64,000 nucleotides of DNA from Microbacterium hydrocarbonoxydans (GCF_023715885.1 NZ_JAMBOY010000006.1:62001-126000); one strand, 5' to 3'; numbered from the stretch's first letter, positions 49,460 to 59,423 are shown. Program-made: numbers and translations. The notes: generated by a model from the letters alone, not told the origin.

Positions 49460-50710
49460 TCAGCCCTTCGTGATGTCAGCGATGTCGTGCAGATACCCGA
49501 TCCGTCCGTCGTCATGGCGCACGACATAGGCACCGCCGCGGTCCTCGATCACGAGCGCCCACGCCGACGGGCCGATGCGGAAGATCGGCTCGCCCAGCTC
49601 GTCGTGCACATCGCGCTCGGTCGGCGCGAGGATCCAGAACGGCTGCGCGGCCGGGGCGGGGTCACGCGGGTTGGTCGCATCGAGGTCGGCCTCGTCGATC
49701 GCCGAGAACGCGTGTGTCTGCGGTGCCGCATCGACGTCCTGCGCGCGGGCTCCAAGCATCGCCTCGATGCTGCCGGTGTCCGACACCACTTCGGGTTCGC
49801 GCTCCCACGAGCTGCGGGAGTAGGACGGGGTGTAGGTCTCGTCGCTGGTCGCCTGCTCGGTACCGGTTCCCCCGCCCGAGGCGTGCGACGACAGCGGGAC
49901 CTGCTCGGCCACGTCGAGTCGCGCGACCTCGTCTGTCGCCTGCTGCCCGGTCAGCTCGGTGTCGAGCCCGCTCGCGGGAACGGTGACCTGTGTGTTCGGC
50001 GCGAGGTAAGGGGCGGGAGCGTACCCAGCAGGCGTCGCCGTCTCGTCTGAGCCGGTGGCAGACGTCGCTGCAGCCGGCGGCTCGGGCCGCTCCGGCCGCG
50101 GACGTGCGATGACCGGACGGACCGGATTCGCGTTGCGGTGAGCGAGGGTCACCAGGCGGCCGCGGAAGTCCTCCTTGATCCCCGGGATCAGCGGGGCGAA
50201 CACCGTGAGCGCGACGAGGGCGAGCGCGACGATGAACTGCACCCAGGGGACCCAGACGACCGCGTCGACGTCGGCGCGGATGACGAGCGCGACGTAGTCC
50301 CAGAGAACCTGCGCCCACCAGACGGCCGCGACGGAGAAGGCCACGGAGGCGAACTGGTCGATGCCGAGCGACCCGACACGACGGATGCCGTCGGGCGACA
50401 GGCGCCGGAGCACGAGGAGGAAGACGGCGACGGTCGGGACGCCGATCGGCAGGATCCACGAGATCCCCTGCGCCCAGAGGGCTGGCGACCAGCCGAGCGG
50501 GAAGAAAGACAGAACGAACAGAACGAGCCAGGCGCCCACGATGATCAGCTCCCGAAGGGTGAATCCGAGGATGCCGTATTCGGGTGTGACCTCCTCGTCG
50601 TACAGTACGCCGTCGTCGTCGGAGAAGTCCTCGTCGGCCGGGGAGAAAGCGGGTGCCGACGTCGCATCATCGGCGGGATCACTGTTCAGGAAGGGGGATT
50701 CCGCGCTCAT
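49460..50710 (-). CDS. Membrane protein upstream of hisD, function unknown
   Basis: A 416-residue protein not recognised by name. An acidic N-terminal tail of about 45 residues precedes four hydrophobic helices (about 52-72, 82-102, 122-142, 155-175; for example IIVGAWLVLFVLSFFPLGW). A long low-complexity cytoplasmic region rich in Pro, Ala and Thr follows. A small C-terminal domain (FRIGPSAWALVIEDRGGAYVVRHDDGRIGYLHD) looks beta-rich, perhaps SH3-like. AAAGGA precedes the ATG. Two bases separate it from hisD, so they are co-transcribed. Confidence 0.72.
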   Translation of the reverse strand: MSAESPFLNSDPADDATSAPAFSPADEDFSDDDGVLYDEEVTPEYGILGFTLRELIIVGAWLVLFVLSFFPLGWSPALWAQGISWILPIGVPTVAVFLLVLRRLSPDGIRRVGSLGIDQFASVAFSVAAVWWAQVLWDYVALVIRADVDAVVWVPWVQFIVALALVALTVFAPLIPGIKEDFRGRLVTLAHRNANPVRPVIARPRPERPEPPAAATSATGSDETATPAGYAPAPYLAPNTQVTVPASGLDTELTGQQATDEVARLDVAEQVPLSSHASGGGTGTEQATSDETYTPSYSRSSWEREPEVVSDTGSIEAMLGARAQDVDAAPQTHAFSAIDEADLDATNPRDPAPAAQPFWILAPTERDVHDELGEPIFRIGPSAWALVIEDRGGAYVVRHDDGRIGYLHDIADITKG

Positions 50711-50821
50711 GGGTGGTCCTTTCGTCACGGTGCGGAGTTCGGACGCCTCGCACCCAACGGGTCATGATCCTACCCGGTGCCCCGGGGAGGCGTGCAGGGA
50801 GAGACGCCCGATGACAGGTCG

Positions 50822-53800
50822 TCAGCCCAGGCAGGTCGGTCCGAGCAGCGACTTGAGGTCGCCGAAGAGATCGGCCGAGACCTTCACCGGCATCGGCACG
50901 TCGAACACCTTCGCCGTACCCCCGCGATGAACCCGTAGCACGACCTCGGTGTCGCCGTTATGCCGTCGCAGCACGTCGGCGAGCTCCTGCATGACCCGCT
51001 CTGTCGCACGCTGCTCGGCGAGCACGAGCGACAGTGGACCGGCAGCATCGAACGATCCCACGTCGGGAGCGAACGCCGACTGGGCATGCAGGTTCAAGCC
51101 GTCGTCTCGCCGCGACACCCGGCCGCGGACCGCGAGGATGGAGTCCTGCTGAAGGGTGTGCTGGAACTCGGTGTAGGTCTTCCCCATGAACATGACCGTC
51201 ACCTCGCCGTTGAAGTCCTCGATCGTGATCATGCCGTAGGGGTTGCCGCTGGCCTTGGCCACGCGGTGCTGCACGCTCGTGACGAGCCCCGCCACCGTGA
51301 CCTGGTCTCCGTCTTGAAGATCCTCCGAGTTGTTGAGGTCGTGGATCGAGATGGAGGCATGCTTGGCGAGCGGTACTTCGAGGCCGGCGAGCGGGTGATC
51401 GGAGACGTACAGCCCGAGCATCTCCCTCTCGAAGGCGAGCTTGTCCTTCTTGATCCACTCGGGACGCGCCGGGACCTTCGCGGGCGCCGCTTCCTCCATG
51501 CCGTCGTAGAGACTGTCGAAGTCGAAGCCGATGGCTCCCTGAGCCTCGTTGCGCTTCCGGTCGACGGCCGCCTCGACGGCATCCTCGTGTATCTCCATGA
51601 GCGCACGACGGGTGTCGCCCATGGAGTCGAACGCGCCGGCCTTGATGAGCGACTCGACCGTCCGCTTGTTCGAGACGTGCAGGGGGACCTTGTCGAGGAA
51701 GTGGTGGAACGAGGTGAAGCGCTCGTCCTTACGCGCTTGCACGATTCCGTCGACCACGTTGCTGCCGACGTTGCGGACGGCTCCCAGTCCGAAGCGGATG
51801 TCATCTCCGACGGCGGCGAAGAAGTTGATCGATTCGGAGACGTCGGGCGGCAGGACCTTGATTCCCATCCGTCGGCACTCGTTGAGGTACAGCGCCATCT
51901 TGTCCTTGGAGTCGCCCACGCTGGTGAGCAGCGCGGCCATGTACTCGGCGGGATAGTGCGCTTTGAGGTAGGCCGTCCAGTACGACACGACCCCGTACGC
52001 CGCGGAGTGGGCTTTGTTGAAGGCGTAGTCCGAGAAGGGCAGCAGGATCTCCCAGAGCGCGTTCACGGCTCCGTCGGAGTATCCGTTGGCGTGCATGCCG
52101 GCCTGGAAGCCCTCGAACTGCTTGTCGAGCTCGGACTTCTTCTTCTTGCCCATGGCACGCCGCAGGATGTCTGCTTGGCCGAGAGAGAACCCGGCCACGC
52201 GCTGGGCGATGGCCATGACCTGCTCCTGGTAGATGATGAGACCGTAGGACTCTTCAAGGATGTCGGCCAGGGACTCCGTGAACTCCGGGTGGATCGGCGT
52301 GATCGGCTGCATGCCGTTCTTGCGCAGCGCGTAGTTGGTATGGGAGTTCGCCCCCATGGGACCCGGGCGGTACAGCGCGATGAGGGCCGAGATGTCACCG
52401 AAGTTGTCGGGCTTCATCAGTCGCATGAGAGAGCGCATCGGCCCGCCGTCGAGCTGGAACACGCCGAGGGAGTCGCCGCGGGCGAGAAGGTCGTAGGCTC
52501 CGCGGTCGTCGAGCGCGAGGTGCTCGAGATCGAGCTCCTCGCCACGGTTGGTGCGGATGTTGTCGAGCGCGTCGGAGATGATCGTGAGGTTGCGGAGCCC
52601 CAGGAAGTCCATCTTGATGAGACCGAGCGACTCGCACGACGGGTAGTCGAACTGCGTGACGATCTGGCCGTCCTGCTCGCGGCGCATGATGGGGATGATG
52701 TCGAGCAACGGCTCGGACGACATGATCACGCCGGCGGCGTGCACGCCCCACTGACGCTTGAGTCCCTCGAGTCCGAGCGCCCGGTCGAAGACGGTCTTCG
52801 CCTCGGGGTCGGTCTCGATGAGGGCGCGGAACTCGCTCGCCTCCTTGTAGCGCGGGTGCGCGGAGTCGAACATGCCGCCGAGCTCCATGTCCTTGCCCAT
52901 GACGGGCGGCGGCATGGCCTTCGTGAGGCGCTCCCCCATGCTGAACGGGAACCCGAGAACACGTCCGGCGTCTTTGAGGGCTTGCTTGGACTTGATCGTG
53001 CCGTACGTGACGATCTGGGCGACGCGCTCCGAGCCGTACTTCCTCGTCACGTACTCGATGACCTCGCCGCGGCGACGGTCGTCGAAGTCGACGTCGAAGT
53101 CGGGCATGGAGACGCGATCGGGGTTGAGGAAGCGCTCGAAGATGAGACCGTGCTCGAGCGGGTCGAGGTCGGTGATCTTCATGGCGTACGCGACCATGGA
53201 GCCCGCCCCGGATCCGCGGCCGGGACCGACGCGGATGCCGTTGTCCTTGGCCCAGTTGATGAAGTCGGCGACGACGAGGAAGTACCCGGGGAACCCCATC
53301 TGCAGGATGATGCCCGTCTCGTACTCCGCCTGCTTGCGCACCTTGTCGGGGATGCCGTTGGGATAGCGGTAGTGCAGGCCGGCCTCGACCTCCTTGATCA
53401 GCCAGCTGTCCTCGGTCTCACCGTCCGGAACCGGGAACCGCGGCATGTAGTTCGCGGAGGTGTTGAACTCGACCTCGCAGCGCTCGGCGATGAGGAGGGT
53501 GTTGTCGCAGGCCTCGGGGTGGTCGCGGAAGAGCTGCCGCATCTCGGCGGCGGTCTTGATGTAGTACCCGTCGCCGTCGAACTTGAAGCGGTTCGGATCG
53601 TCGAGCGTCGAGCCCGACTGCACGCAGAGCAGCGCCTCGTGCGCATCGGCCTCGTGCTGGTGCGTGTAGTGCGAGTCGTTCGTTCCCACCAGCGGGATGC
53701 CCAGATCCTTCGCGAGCCGGATCAGGTCGGTCATGACGCGTCGCTCGATGGAGAGCCCGTGATCCATGATCTCGGCGAAGTAGTTCTCCTTGCCGAACAG

Positions 53801-54340
53801 GTCCTGGAACTCCGCGGCCGCCGCGCGCGCCGCGTCGTACTGCCCGAGCCGCAGTCGGGTCTGGATCTCGCCCGACGGGCATCCCGTGGTGGCGATCAGC
53901 CCCTTGCCGTAGGTCTGCAGCAGCTCGCGGTCCATGCGGGGCTTGAAGTAGTAGCCCTCCATGCTCGACAGTGAGCTGAGCCGGAACAGGTTGTGCATGC
54001 CCTGCGTGCTCTCGCTCCACATGGTCATGTGGGTGTACGCGCCGGATCCCGAGACGTCGTCGCTCTTCTGGTCGGGCGAGCCCCACTGCACGCGCGACTT
54101 GTCGCTGCGGTGGGTCCCCGGCGTCACGTAGGCCTCGAGGCCCACGATGGGCTTGATGCCCGCGGCCTTCGCCGCCTTGTAGAACTCGAACGCCGCGAAG
54201 GTGTTGCCGTGGTCGGTGACGGCGATCGCCGGCATCCCGTAATCGGCGGCTGCCTGCGTCATCGAGGCGATCTTCGCCGCACCGTCCAACATCGAGTACT
54301 CGCTGTGCACATGGAGGTGGACGAAGGAGTCGGATGCCAT
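50822..54340 (-). CDS. dnaE: DNA polymerase III alpha subunit
   Basis: Replicative polymerase of the C family, DnaE1 type, 1172 residues. Order of domains: PHP (HLHVHSEYSMLDGAAKI at about 8-24), palm with catalytic aspartates in PDFDVDFDDRR (about 412), further palm and fingers, a helix-hairpin-helix region (residues about 830-900) and an OB fold (VTVAGLVTSVQHRV). TAGACT exactly six bases before the ATG and no SD suggest a leaderless message. Confidence 0.98.
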   Translation of the reverse strand: MASDSFVHLHVHSEYSMLDGAAKIASMTQAAADYGMPAIAVTDHGNTFAAFEFYKAAKAAGIKPIVGLEAYVTPGTHRSDKSRVQWGSPDQKSDDVSGSGAYTHMTMWSESTQGMHNLFRLSSLSSMEGYYFKPRMDRELLQTYGKGLIATTGCPSGEIQTRLRLGQYDAARAAAAEFQDLFGKENYFAEIMDHGLSIERRVMTDLIRLAKDLGIPLVGTNDSHYTHQHEADAHEALLCVQSGSTLDDPNRFKFDGDGYYIKTAAEMRQLFRDHPEACDNTLLIAERCEVEFNTSANYMPRFPVPDGETEDSWLIKEVEAGLHYRYPNGIPDKVRKQAEYETGIILQMGFPGYFLVVADFINWAKDNGIRVGPGRGSGAGSMVAYAMKITDLDPLEHGLIFERFLNPDRVSMPDFDVDFDDRRRGEVIEYVTRKYGSERVAQIVTYGTIKSKQALKDAGRVLGFPFSMGERLTKAMPPPVMGKDMELGGMFDSAHPRYKEASEFRALIETDPEAKTVFDRALGLEGLKRQWGVHAAGVIMSSEPLLDIIPIMRREQDGQIVTQFDYPSCESLGLIKMDFLGLRNLTIISDALDNIRTNRGEELDLEHLALDDRGAYDLLARGDSLGVFQLDGGPMRSLMRLMKPDNFGDISALIALYRPGPMGANSHTNYALRKNGMQPITPIHPEFTESLADILEESYGLIIYQEQVMAIAQRVAGFSLGQADILRRAMGKKKKSELDKQFEGFQAGMHANGYSDGAVNALWEILLPFSDYAFNKAHSAAYGVVSYWTAYLKAHYPAEYMAALLTSVGDSKDKMALYLNECRRMGIKVLPPDVSESINFFAAVGDDIRFGLGAVRNVGSNVVDGIVQARKDERFTSFHHFLDKVPLHVSNKRTVESLIKAGAFDSMGDTRRALMEIHEDAVEAAVDRKRNEAQGAIGFDFDSLYDGMEEAAPAKVPARPEWIKKDKLAFEREMLGLYVSDHPLAGLEVPLAKHASISIHDLNNSEDLQDGDQVTVAGLVTSVQHRVAKASGNPYGMITIEDFNGEVTVMFMGKTYTEFQHTLQQDSILAVRGRVSRRDDGLNLHAQSAFAPDVGSFDAAGPLSLVLAEQRATERVMQELADVLRRHNGDTEVVLRVHRGGTAKVFDVPMPVKVSADLFGDLKSLLGPTCLG

Positions 54341-54346
54341 GGTTCG

Positions 54347-54352
54347 AGTCTA
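54347..54352 (-). promoter_or_regulatory. -10 element of dnaE
   Basis: TAGACT on the minus strand, six bases (CGAACC), then ATG. No Shine-Dalgarno sequence is present. Confidence 0.62.
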
Positions 54353-54400
54353 CTTTCGGCGTCCGACATCGGGATCGCGTCGCGAGCCGCGCCGACCCAC

Positions 54401-55537
54401 TCAGGGGAGCGCGCTGACGACAGGCTCCGAGTAGGTTGTGCGGATATCCGGGACGTCGACCGGCACGACGCCGCTTTCGCCGAGTTCCGAGGTGTGGGTT
54501 GTGCTTGTGACGATACCCGTCTTCATGTTCACAGTTACGGTGAACCTCGTGGTCGACTCGCCGCCGTCCCACGCCAGCGCGGAGTCGAAGGTGATGGTCC
54601 GCTGGCCACCCTGCAGTTCGCCAACGGTGGAACCCGGGAGAGTGCCGAGCGCACGATAGATCGCAGCCCGCGCTTCGGAGGGTCCGGCATTCTGCGCGAG
54701 CAGCCTGATCATCACCCAGCCCACCTTTCCATCCACCCAACCCGGTGCATCGTCTCCGAGGTGCGAGCGTATCCATTCGACCATCGCCGCGGACTCCAGC
54801 GGCATGGCTGAGTAGAACTGCGCGAGGTCGGACACTCCTTCGACGTCCAACGGTGGACTGAGTGGGCTCCAGAAGGACATCGGCGAGTCGAACCCGAGTC
54901 GCCCGACCTGCTGGCGCCCCCGCTCTTCGGCAACACTGGTGTCACCGAAAGACGCACCGAGGTCTGCGGGCTCGGTCTCGGTGTACACGTCCTGAGAGAG
55001 GTCAGCCGGGGTGTAGCTCGTTCCCGATATCCGCATCGTCCAAGCGCTCGTGGCGGTGGTGCGGATGACGCCCATTCCCGGTTCGCTCTCGCCGACGCTC
55101 TCGTTGAACAGATATAGCTCCTCCGTCGTCCATTCCTGGCGCAGATACTGTCCGGGTGCGAGGGCGGGTGCCTGATAGGACTCCGCGGCCGTCGCCGCGC
55201 CTCGCAGAACTTGTGCCGCGGTCTCCGGTGTGGGTGTGGGCATCGGGAGCGGTGAGGACGCAGGCACAGGCAGCGCGCCCGAGTCCCTGGCGGGCACCGC
55301 CTCCACCCGAGGGTCCGGCGTCGTGAGCTGACCGACCACCATGACCGTTGCAGTCGCCGCCGCGACCCCCGCGACGGCTCCCGCGATGAGGAACATCGGC
55401 CGGCGACTCACGCGCTTGCGCGCGGTCATCATGCCTGCGTCGATGCCCTCGAGAAGTCGGGCTCGCGCCCCGGCGATCCGCTCGTCGGTGATGCTCACCC
55501 CCGTGTTGACCTCACGCACGCGCTCGAAAACGTCCAT
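54401..55537 (-). CDS. Membrane protein partnered with the ECF sigma factor (possible anti-sigma)
   Basis: A 378-residue protein. A cytoplasmic segment of about 45 residues precedes one transmembrane helix (about 49-70, LIAGAVAGVAAATATVMVV). The extracellular part has a Pro/Thr linker (LPMPTPTPETA) and a beta-rich domain resembling actinobacterial proteins labelled CU044_5270-like. Its start lies 26 bases inside the sigma-factor gene, so the two are coupled. The position and topology suggest a regulator of the sigma factor, but no classical zinc anti-sigma motif is seen. Confidence 0.7.
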   Translation of the reverse strand: MDVFERVREVNTGVSITDERIAGARARLLEGIDAGMMTARKRVSRRPMFLIAGAVAGVAAATATVMVVGQLTTPDPRVEAVPARDSGALPVPASSPLPMPTPTPETAAQVLRGAATAAESYQAPALAPGQYLRQEWTTEELYLFNESVGESEPGMGVIRTTATSAWTMRISGTSYTPADLSQDVYTETEPADLGASFGDTSVAEERGRQQVGRLGFDSPMSFWSPLSPPLDVEGVSDLAQFYSAMPLESAAMVEWIRSHLGDDAPGWVDGKVGWVMIRLLAQNAGPSEARAAIYRALGTLPGSTVGELQGGQRTITFDSALAWDGGESTTRFTVTVNMKTGIVTSTTHTSELGESGVVPVDVPDIRTTYSEPVVSALP

Positions 55538-56117
55538 CGACTTCTCCTTCCTTCTGCTTCACGATTCGGGTGCGACTGGCGCCGCGATGCGGATCCAACC
55601 GGGTGCGCACGCGGTTGATGCGGGAGCGCACCGTGCCCACCGGAACGCCGAGGGCCGCGGCGACCTCCTCGTACGTCAGGTCCCCCCAGGCGTACAGCAG
55701 GAGCGTCTCCCGATCCTTCGCCGACAGCGATGCGATCCGCGGGGCGAGCTCGCGGGTCGAGATCTCGGCATCCAGCCGGGCGATCGTGGTCTCCAGGTCG
55801 TCGTGCGAGATGTGCTCGTCACGCTGGGCAGACTCGATACTGGACCGGAGGTGCTTGGCCTCCGTGGACCGATGCTTCCTGATCAGACGGGAGGCGATCC
55901 CGAACAGCCACGGCAGCGCGGTGTCCCATGTCGTATCGAATGCCGTGCGGCGCGCGAAGGCGACGAGGAACGTCTCGCTCAGGATGTCCTCTCCGGCATC
56001 CGCTCCGAGGCGTCGAGCGGCGTACCGTGCTATCACTCCGGCATGTCTGTCGAAGAGTTCCGCGAACGCTCGGGGTGCCCCGAGCGACCGCTGAATGATC
56101 TCGCTGTCTGTGCTCAC
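55512..56117 (-). CDS. RNA polymerase ECF-type sigma factor
   Basis: A 201-residue sigma-70 family protein with region 2 (FAELFDRHAGVIARYAARRLGADAGEDILSETFLVAFARR) and region 4 (LSAKDRETLLLYAWGDLTYEEVAAALGVPVGTVRSRINRVRTRL). The start is GTG with no clear SD. The gene and its upstream gap are visibly more AT-rich than the flanks (for example TTCATTAAATCTCC). Target promoters are unknown; ECF groups of this layout usually control their own operon. Confidence 0.88.
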   Translation of the reverse strand: MSTDSEIIQRSLGAPRAFAELFDRHAGVIARYAARRLGADAGEDILSETFLVAFARRTAFDTTWDTALPWLFGIASRLIRKHRSTEAKHLRSSIESAQRDEHISHDDLETTIARLDAEISTRELAPRIASLSAKDRETLLLYAWGDLTYEEVAAALGVPVGTVRSRINRVRTRLDPHRGASRTRIVKQKEGEVDGRFRARA

Positions 56118-56183
56118 ACTATGTATTGCCTCAGAAGGAGAAAGTGGTTCATTAAATCTCCAATCTCCTCGAACGGGTTGCGC

Positions 56184-56756
56184 TCAGCTCAGATCGAGCC
56201 GCATCAGGACGCGGGGGAATCCGTCCAGTACCGAGCCCGTCTCGGCCGCCTTCTCGAACCCGGCGGCTTCGAAGAGCGCGCGCGTCCCGACGTACGCCAT
56301 CGTGAGGTCGACCTTCTCGCCACGGTTGTCGACCGGATACCCTTCGACGGCTGGCGCACCGCGATCGCGCGCGTAAGCGACGGCACCGTCGATCAGCGCG
56401 TGCGAGATGCCCTGCTTCCGGTATCCCGGACGCACCCGGAAGCACCAGAGCGACCAGACGTCGAGATCATCGACGTGCGGGATCAGCCGGTTGCGGGCGA
56501 AACTCGTGTCCCGCCTCGGATGCAGCGCCGCCCAGCCGACGGGCTCGTCTTCGAGGTAGGCGATCACGCCGGGCGGCGGGTCCCGGTGGCACAGCTCGCG
56601 CACGCGCGCCGCCCTCGCCGGACCCCTGAGTGACTGGTTCTCGACGCTGCCGATGCGGTAGCTCAGGCAGAAGCACACGTTCGATGTGGGCTTCTTGGGT
56701 CCGACGAGCGTGGTCACATCCTCGAACACGGTCGCCGGTCGCACCTGGATGCTCAT
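56184..56756 (-). CDS. GNAT-family N-acetyltransferase
   Basis: A 190-residue protein. Motif A of the GNAT fold is WSLWCFRVRPGYRKQGISHALIDGAVAYAR near residues 106-135, with an ALFEAAGFEKA end. The N-terminal part (NVCFCLSYRIG, Cys-rich) is unusual. The acceptor is unknown. The ATG at 56756 has CACACT six bases upstream and no SD; the alternative of a longer frame from 56903 would overlap the rluA-like gene. It belongs to the accessory patch between rluA-like and dnaE. Confidence 0.85.
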   Translation of the reverse strand: MSIQVRPATVFEDVTTLVGPKKPTSNVCFCLSYRIGSVENQSLRGPARAARVRELCHRDPPPGVIAYLEDEPVGWAALHPRRDTSFARNRLIPHVDDLDVWSLWCFRVRPGYRKQGISHALIDGAVAYARDRGAPAVEGYPVDNRGEKVDLTMAYVGTRALFEAAGFEKAAETGSVLDGFPRVLMRLDLS

Positions 56757-56793
56757 GTGCCCAGTGTGGTGTACACCGACGACATCGCGATGG

Positions 56794-57714
56794 CTAGTCG
56801 GCGCGCAGCACGTCGAGAGCGTGCCGGAAGTCGGCGGGGTACGCGGACTCGAACTGCACCCACTCCCCCGTGGTCGGGTGCGTGAAGGCGAGCTGGTGCG
56901 CATGCAGCCATTGGCGGGTGAGGCCCAGGCGCGCGGAGAGGGTCGGGTCGGCTCCGTACAGCGGATCGCCCACGCACGGATGCCGGTGAGCGGCCATGTG
57001 CACGCGGATCTGATGCGTGCGCCCCGTCTCGAGGTGGATCTCGAGCAGTGAAGCGCCCGGGAACGCCTCGAGGGTCTCGTAGTGGGTCACCGACGGTTTA
57101 CCGTCGGGGACGACGGCGAACTTCCAGGAGTGATTCGGATGCCGTCCGATCGGCGCGTCGATCGTGCCGACCAGCGGGTCGGGATGCCCCTGTACCACCG
57201 CGTGATAGATCTTCTCGACGGTGCGTTCCTTGAAGGCACGTTTGAGGGCCGTGTAGGCGGCCTCCGTCTTCGCGACCACCATGAGACCGCTGGTTCCGAC
57301 GTCGAGCCGGTGCACGACGCCCTGCCGCTCCGGAGCGCCGCTGGTCGCCACCCTGAACCCGGCCGCCGCCAGGGCGCCGACCACGGTCGGACCGTCCCAG
57401 CCGAGCGAAGGATGGGCGGCGACGCCGGTCGGCTTGTCGACCACGACGATGTCGTCGTCGTCGTGGACGATGCCGAGCTCGGGGACCGCGATCGGTACGA
57501 TGCGCGGCTCTTCCTTCGGCTGCCATTCAACCTCGAGCCAGCCACCGCCGCGAAGACGGTCCGACTTGTCGAGGGTGGTGCCGTCGAGACGCACCCCGCC
57601 CGCCGCGGCCACATCGGCCGCGAACGTGCGGGAGAACCCCAGCATCTTGGCCAGCGCCGCGTCGACGCGCACTCCATCCAGCCCGTCGGGGACGGGAAGG
57701 GTCCGGAACTCCAC
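56794..57714 (-). CDS. RluA-family pseudouridine synthase (RluD-like)
   Basis: Converts uridines in rRNA to pseudouridine. The 306-residue protein has an N-terminal S4 RNA-binding domain (about 14-64) and the catalytic motif H135-R-L-D138-VGTSGL with Asp138 the nucleophile. [10 protein letters not shown] is the second motif. The start is GTG, two bases after lspA. RluD-like by neighbourhood; the exact target site is not decided. Confidence 0.93.
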   Translation of the reverse strand: MEFRTLPVPDGLDGVRVDAALAKMLGFSRTFAADVAAAGGVRLDGTTLDKSDRLRGGGWLEVEWQPKEEPRIVPIAVPELGIVHDDDDIVVVDKPTGVAAHPSLGWDGPTVVGALAAAGFRVATSGAPERQGVVHRLDVGTSGLMVVAKTEAAYTALKRAFKERTVEKIYHAVVQGHPDPLVGTIDAPIGRHPNHSWKFAVVPDGKPSVTHYETLEAFPGASLLEIHLETGRTHQIRVHMAAHRHPCVGDPLYGADPTLSARLGLTRQWLHAHQLAFTHPTTGEWVQFESAYPADFRHALDVLRAD

Positions 57715-57716
57715 GA

Positions 57717-58370
57717 TCAGCGCCCGTCGGCAGTCGCGGGGCCGGAGGAAGACCCCGCCGCGTCGCTAGCCGAATCATCGGAGTCGGCCCTGTCGTGTAC
57801 GACCGCCTCAGCCACAGCCACGGCCTCCGCTTCTTCGTCGGTCTCGACGACCGCGTGGTCGCGCTCGCGCGAGCCGTCGAATCGCAGACCGAACACGACG
57901 AGCAGCGCGACGGAGATCATGCCCGTGACGATGAAGATGTCGGCGACGTTGAAGATCGCCGGCATCATCCACGGCATCGAGATCATGTCGACCACATGCC
58001 CCATGGGGAAGCCGGGGTCGCGGAAGAGCCGGTCGGTGAGGTTGCCGAGCACGCCGCCCAGGAGCCCGCCCAGCACCACGGCCCAGAGGCGCGAGCGGAG
58101 GCCGAAGGCCTTCCACACGATCACGCCGGCGACCACCGCGAGGGCGATCGTGAAGATCCAGGTGACGTCCGAGCCCAGCGAGAATGCGGCACCGGGATTG
58201 CGGACGTAGTACAGCTGAAGGAACTCACCGAGCACGGGCACCGGCTCCTGCAGGGGCAGGTTCTCGATGGTGAGGTACTTCACAAACTGATCGGCGGCCA
58301 GCACGACGGCTGCGAGAATCGCAACGATCGCGCCGGCCGCCGACCGACGAAGAGGACGGCGTCCTGGCAA
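57717..58370 (-). CDS. lspA: Lipoprotein signal peptidase (signal peptidase II)
   Basis: Removes signal peptides from prolipoproteins at the membrane. The 217-residue protein has four helices and the conserved boxes [35 protein letters not shown] and FNVADIFI; D128 and D144 are the catalytic pair. An acidic, Ala/Ser-rich tail of about 50 residues after 165 is longer than in most families. The start is a TTG at 58370, since a stop lies in frame just upstream. Confidence 0.95.
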   Translation of the reverse strand: MPGRRPLRRSAAGAIVAILAAVVLAADQFVKYLTIENLPLQEPVPVLGEFLQLYYVRNPGAAFSLGSDVTWIFTIALAVVAGVIVWKAFGLRSRLWAVVLGGLLGGVLGNLTDRLFRDPGFPMGHVVDMISMPWMMPAIFNVADIFIVTGMISVALLVVFGLRFDGSRERDHAVVETDEEAEAVAVAEAVVHDRADSDDSASDAAGSSSGPATADGR

Positions 58371-58379
58371 GAGGACGAC

Positions 58380-58973
58380 CTACAGTCCGATCGCGGAGAC
58401 CGGGGTCGAGTCCGTCGACGCCGACTTCTCGTCGAGGTCACGGAGCTGACCCTCGATGTAGCCGCGCAGCTGCGAACGGTAGTCGCGCTCGAAGTTGCGG
58501 AGCTCGGTGATGCGGGCTTCGAGCGTGTTGCGCTCGCGCTCGAGGCGTGCGGACTCCTCGCGCTGCTTGGCCTCGGCCTCAGAGCGGATGCGGTTGACCT
58601 CGCCCTCCGCTTCGGCGATGAGCTGGGCGCGCTTGGCCTCACCCTCGGCGACGTGCTCGTCGTGCAGGCGCTGCGCGAGCTCGATGATGCCGGCGGTGGC
58701 GGTCGCAGAGCCCGAGGGAGCCGGCTCGGCGGGCGTCTCGACGGGCGCCGGAGCAGCGGGCGCTTCGGCAGCAGGAGCGGGAGCGGCGGCCGGGGCGGCA
58801 CCCGACTCGTACGCGGCCAGCTTCGCCTTCAGCTCGGCGTTCTCCTCGAGGGCCTTGCGCCACTCGATGACGATCTCGTCGAGGAAGTCGTCGACCTCGT
58901 CCGGGTCGAAGCCGTCCTTGAAGCGGACGTGCTGGAACTGCTTGGTGACGACGTCATCCGGGGTAAGTGCCAT
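58380..58973 (-). CDS. divIVA: Cell division initiation protein DivIVA (Wag31)
   Basis: Marks and organises the growing cell poles. The 197-residue protein has the membrane-binding DivIVA head (FQHVRFKDGFDPDEVDDFLDEIV, about 13-36), an Ala/Pro-rich linker at about 57-95 and a long coiled coil to about 185. AAGGAG precedes the ATG. Between yggT and lspA, as in related genomes. Confidence 0.95.
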   Translation of the reverse strand: MALTPDDVVTKQFQHVRFKDGFDPDEVDDFLDEIVIEWRKALEENAELKAKLAAYESGAAPAAAPAPAAEAPAAPAPVETPAEPAPSGSATATAGIIELAQRLHDEHVAEGEAKRAQLIAEAEGEVNRIRSEAEAKQREESARLERERNTLEARITELRNFERDYRSQLRGYIEGQLRDLDEKSASTDSTPVSAIGL

Positions 58974-59126
58974 GGTGGCTCCTTCGATGAGTTCGGTTGC
59001 CAGTTTCGAGAATGGCGCGGTCGTGATGTGGCGCGAACCCGGGGCGCGCACCTGGGAGCCAAGCATAGTCCCCGAGTCTGTCCGCCGCGATGCCGCGACA
59101 CCCGACCCTGGGGAACTCGCCCGGTG

Positions 59127-59423
59127 TCAGCGGAAGATGCCCACGATGTTCATGAGGATCAGCACGATCAGGATGGTCAGCGAGAATCCGAAGTCCAGAG
59201 ACAGCGAGCCGATCCGCAGCGGGGGGATGATCCGCCGGAAGAACCGGATGGGCGGATCGGTGATCGTGTAGACGATCTCTGCGGCGACGAGTCCGGCGCC
59301 CTTGGGACGCCACTCGCGGTTGAACATCGGGATGTAGTCGAGGATCAACCGCGCGAAGAGGACGAGCAGGTACAGCAGCAGCGCCGTGTGGACGATGCTC
59401 GCGAAGACGGAGACGAGCCCCAC
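59127..59423 (-). CDS. yggT: YggT-family membrane protein
   Basis: A 98-residue protein with two hydrophobic helices (about 6-27 and 77-96) flanking a short loop with the family signature ITDPPIRFFRRIIPPL. YggT proteins are found in division clusters and are thought to help membrane or envelope organisation; the mechanism is unknown. It begins three bases after sepF. Confidence 0.9.
   Translation of the reverse strand: MGLVSVFASIVHTALLLYLLVLFARLILDYIPMFNREWRPKGAGLVAAEIVYTITDPPIRFFRRIIPPLRIGSLSLDFGFSLTILIVLILMNIVGIFR

Noticed and set aside
50960..53974. A plus-strand open frame of about 1000 codons opposite dnaE
   Set aside because: Same effect: stop codons are rare in the antisense frames of GC-rich genes. 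There is no start signal and no family signature.
56757..56903. Longer N-terminus of the GNAT protein at 56184
   Set aside because: It would overlap the start region of the convergently spaced rluA-like gene end and has low-complexity Ser/Arg/Thr sequence; the conserved fold begins at the ATG at 56756.
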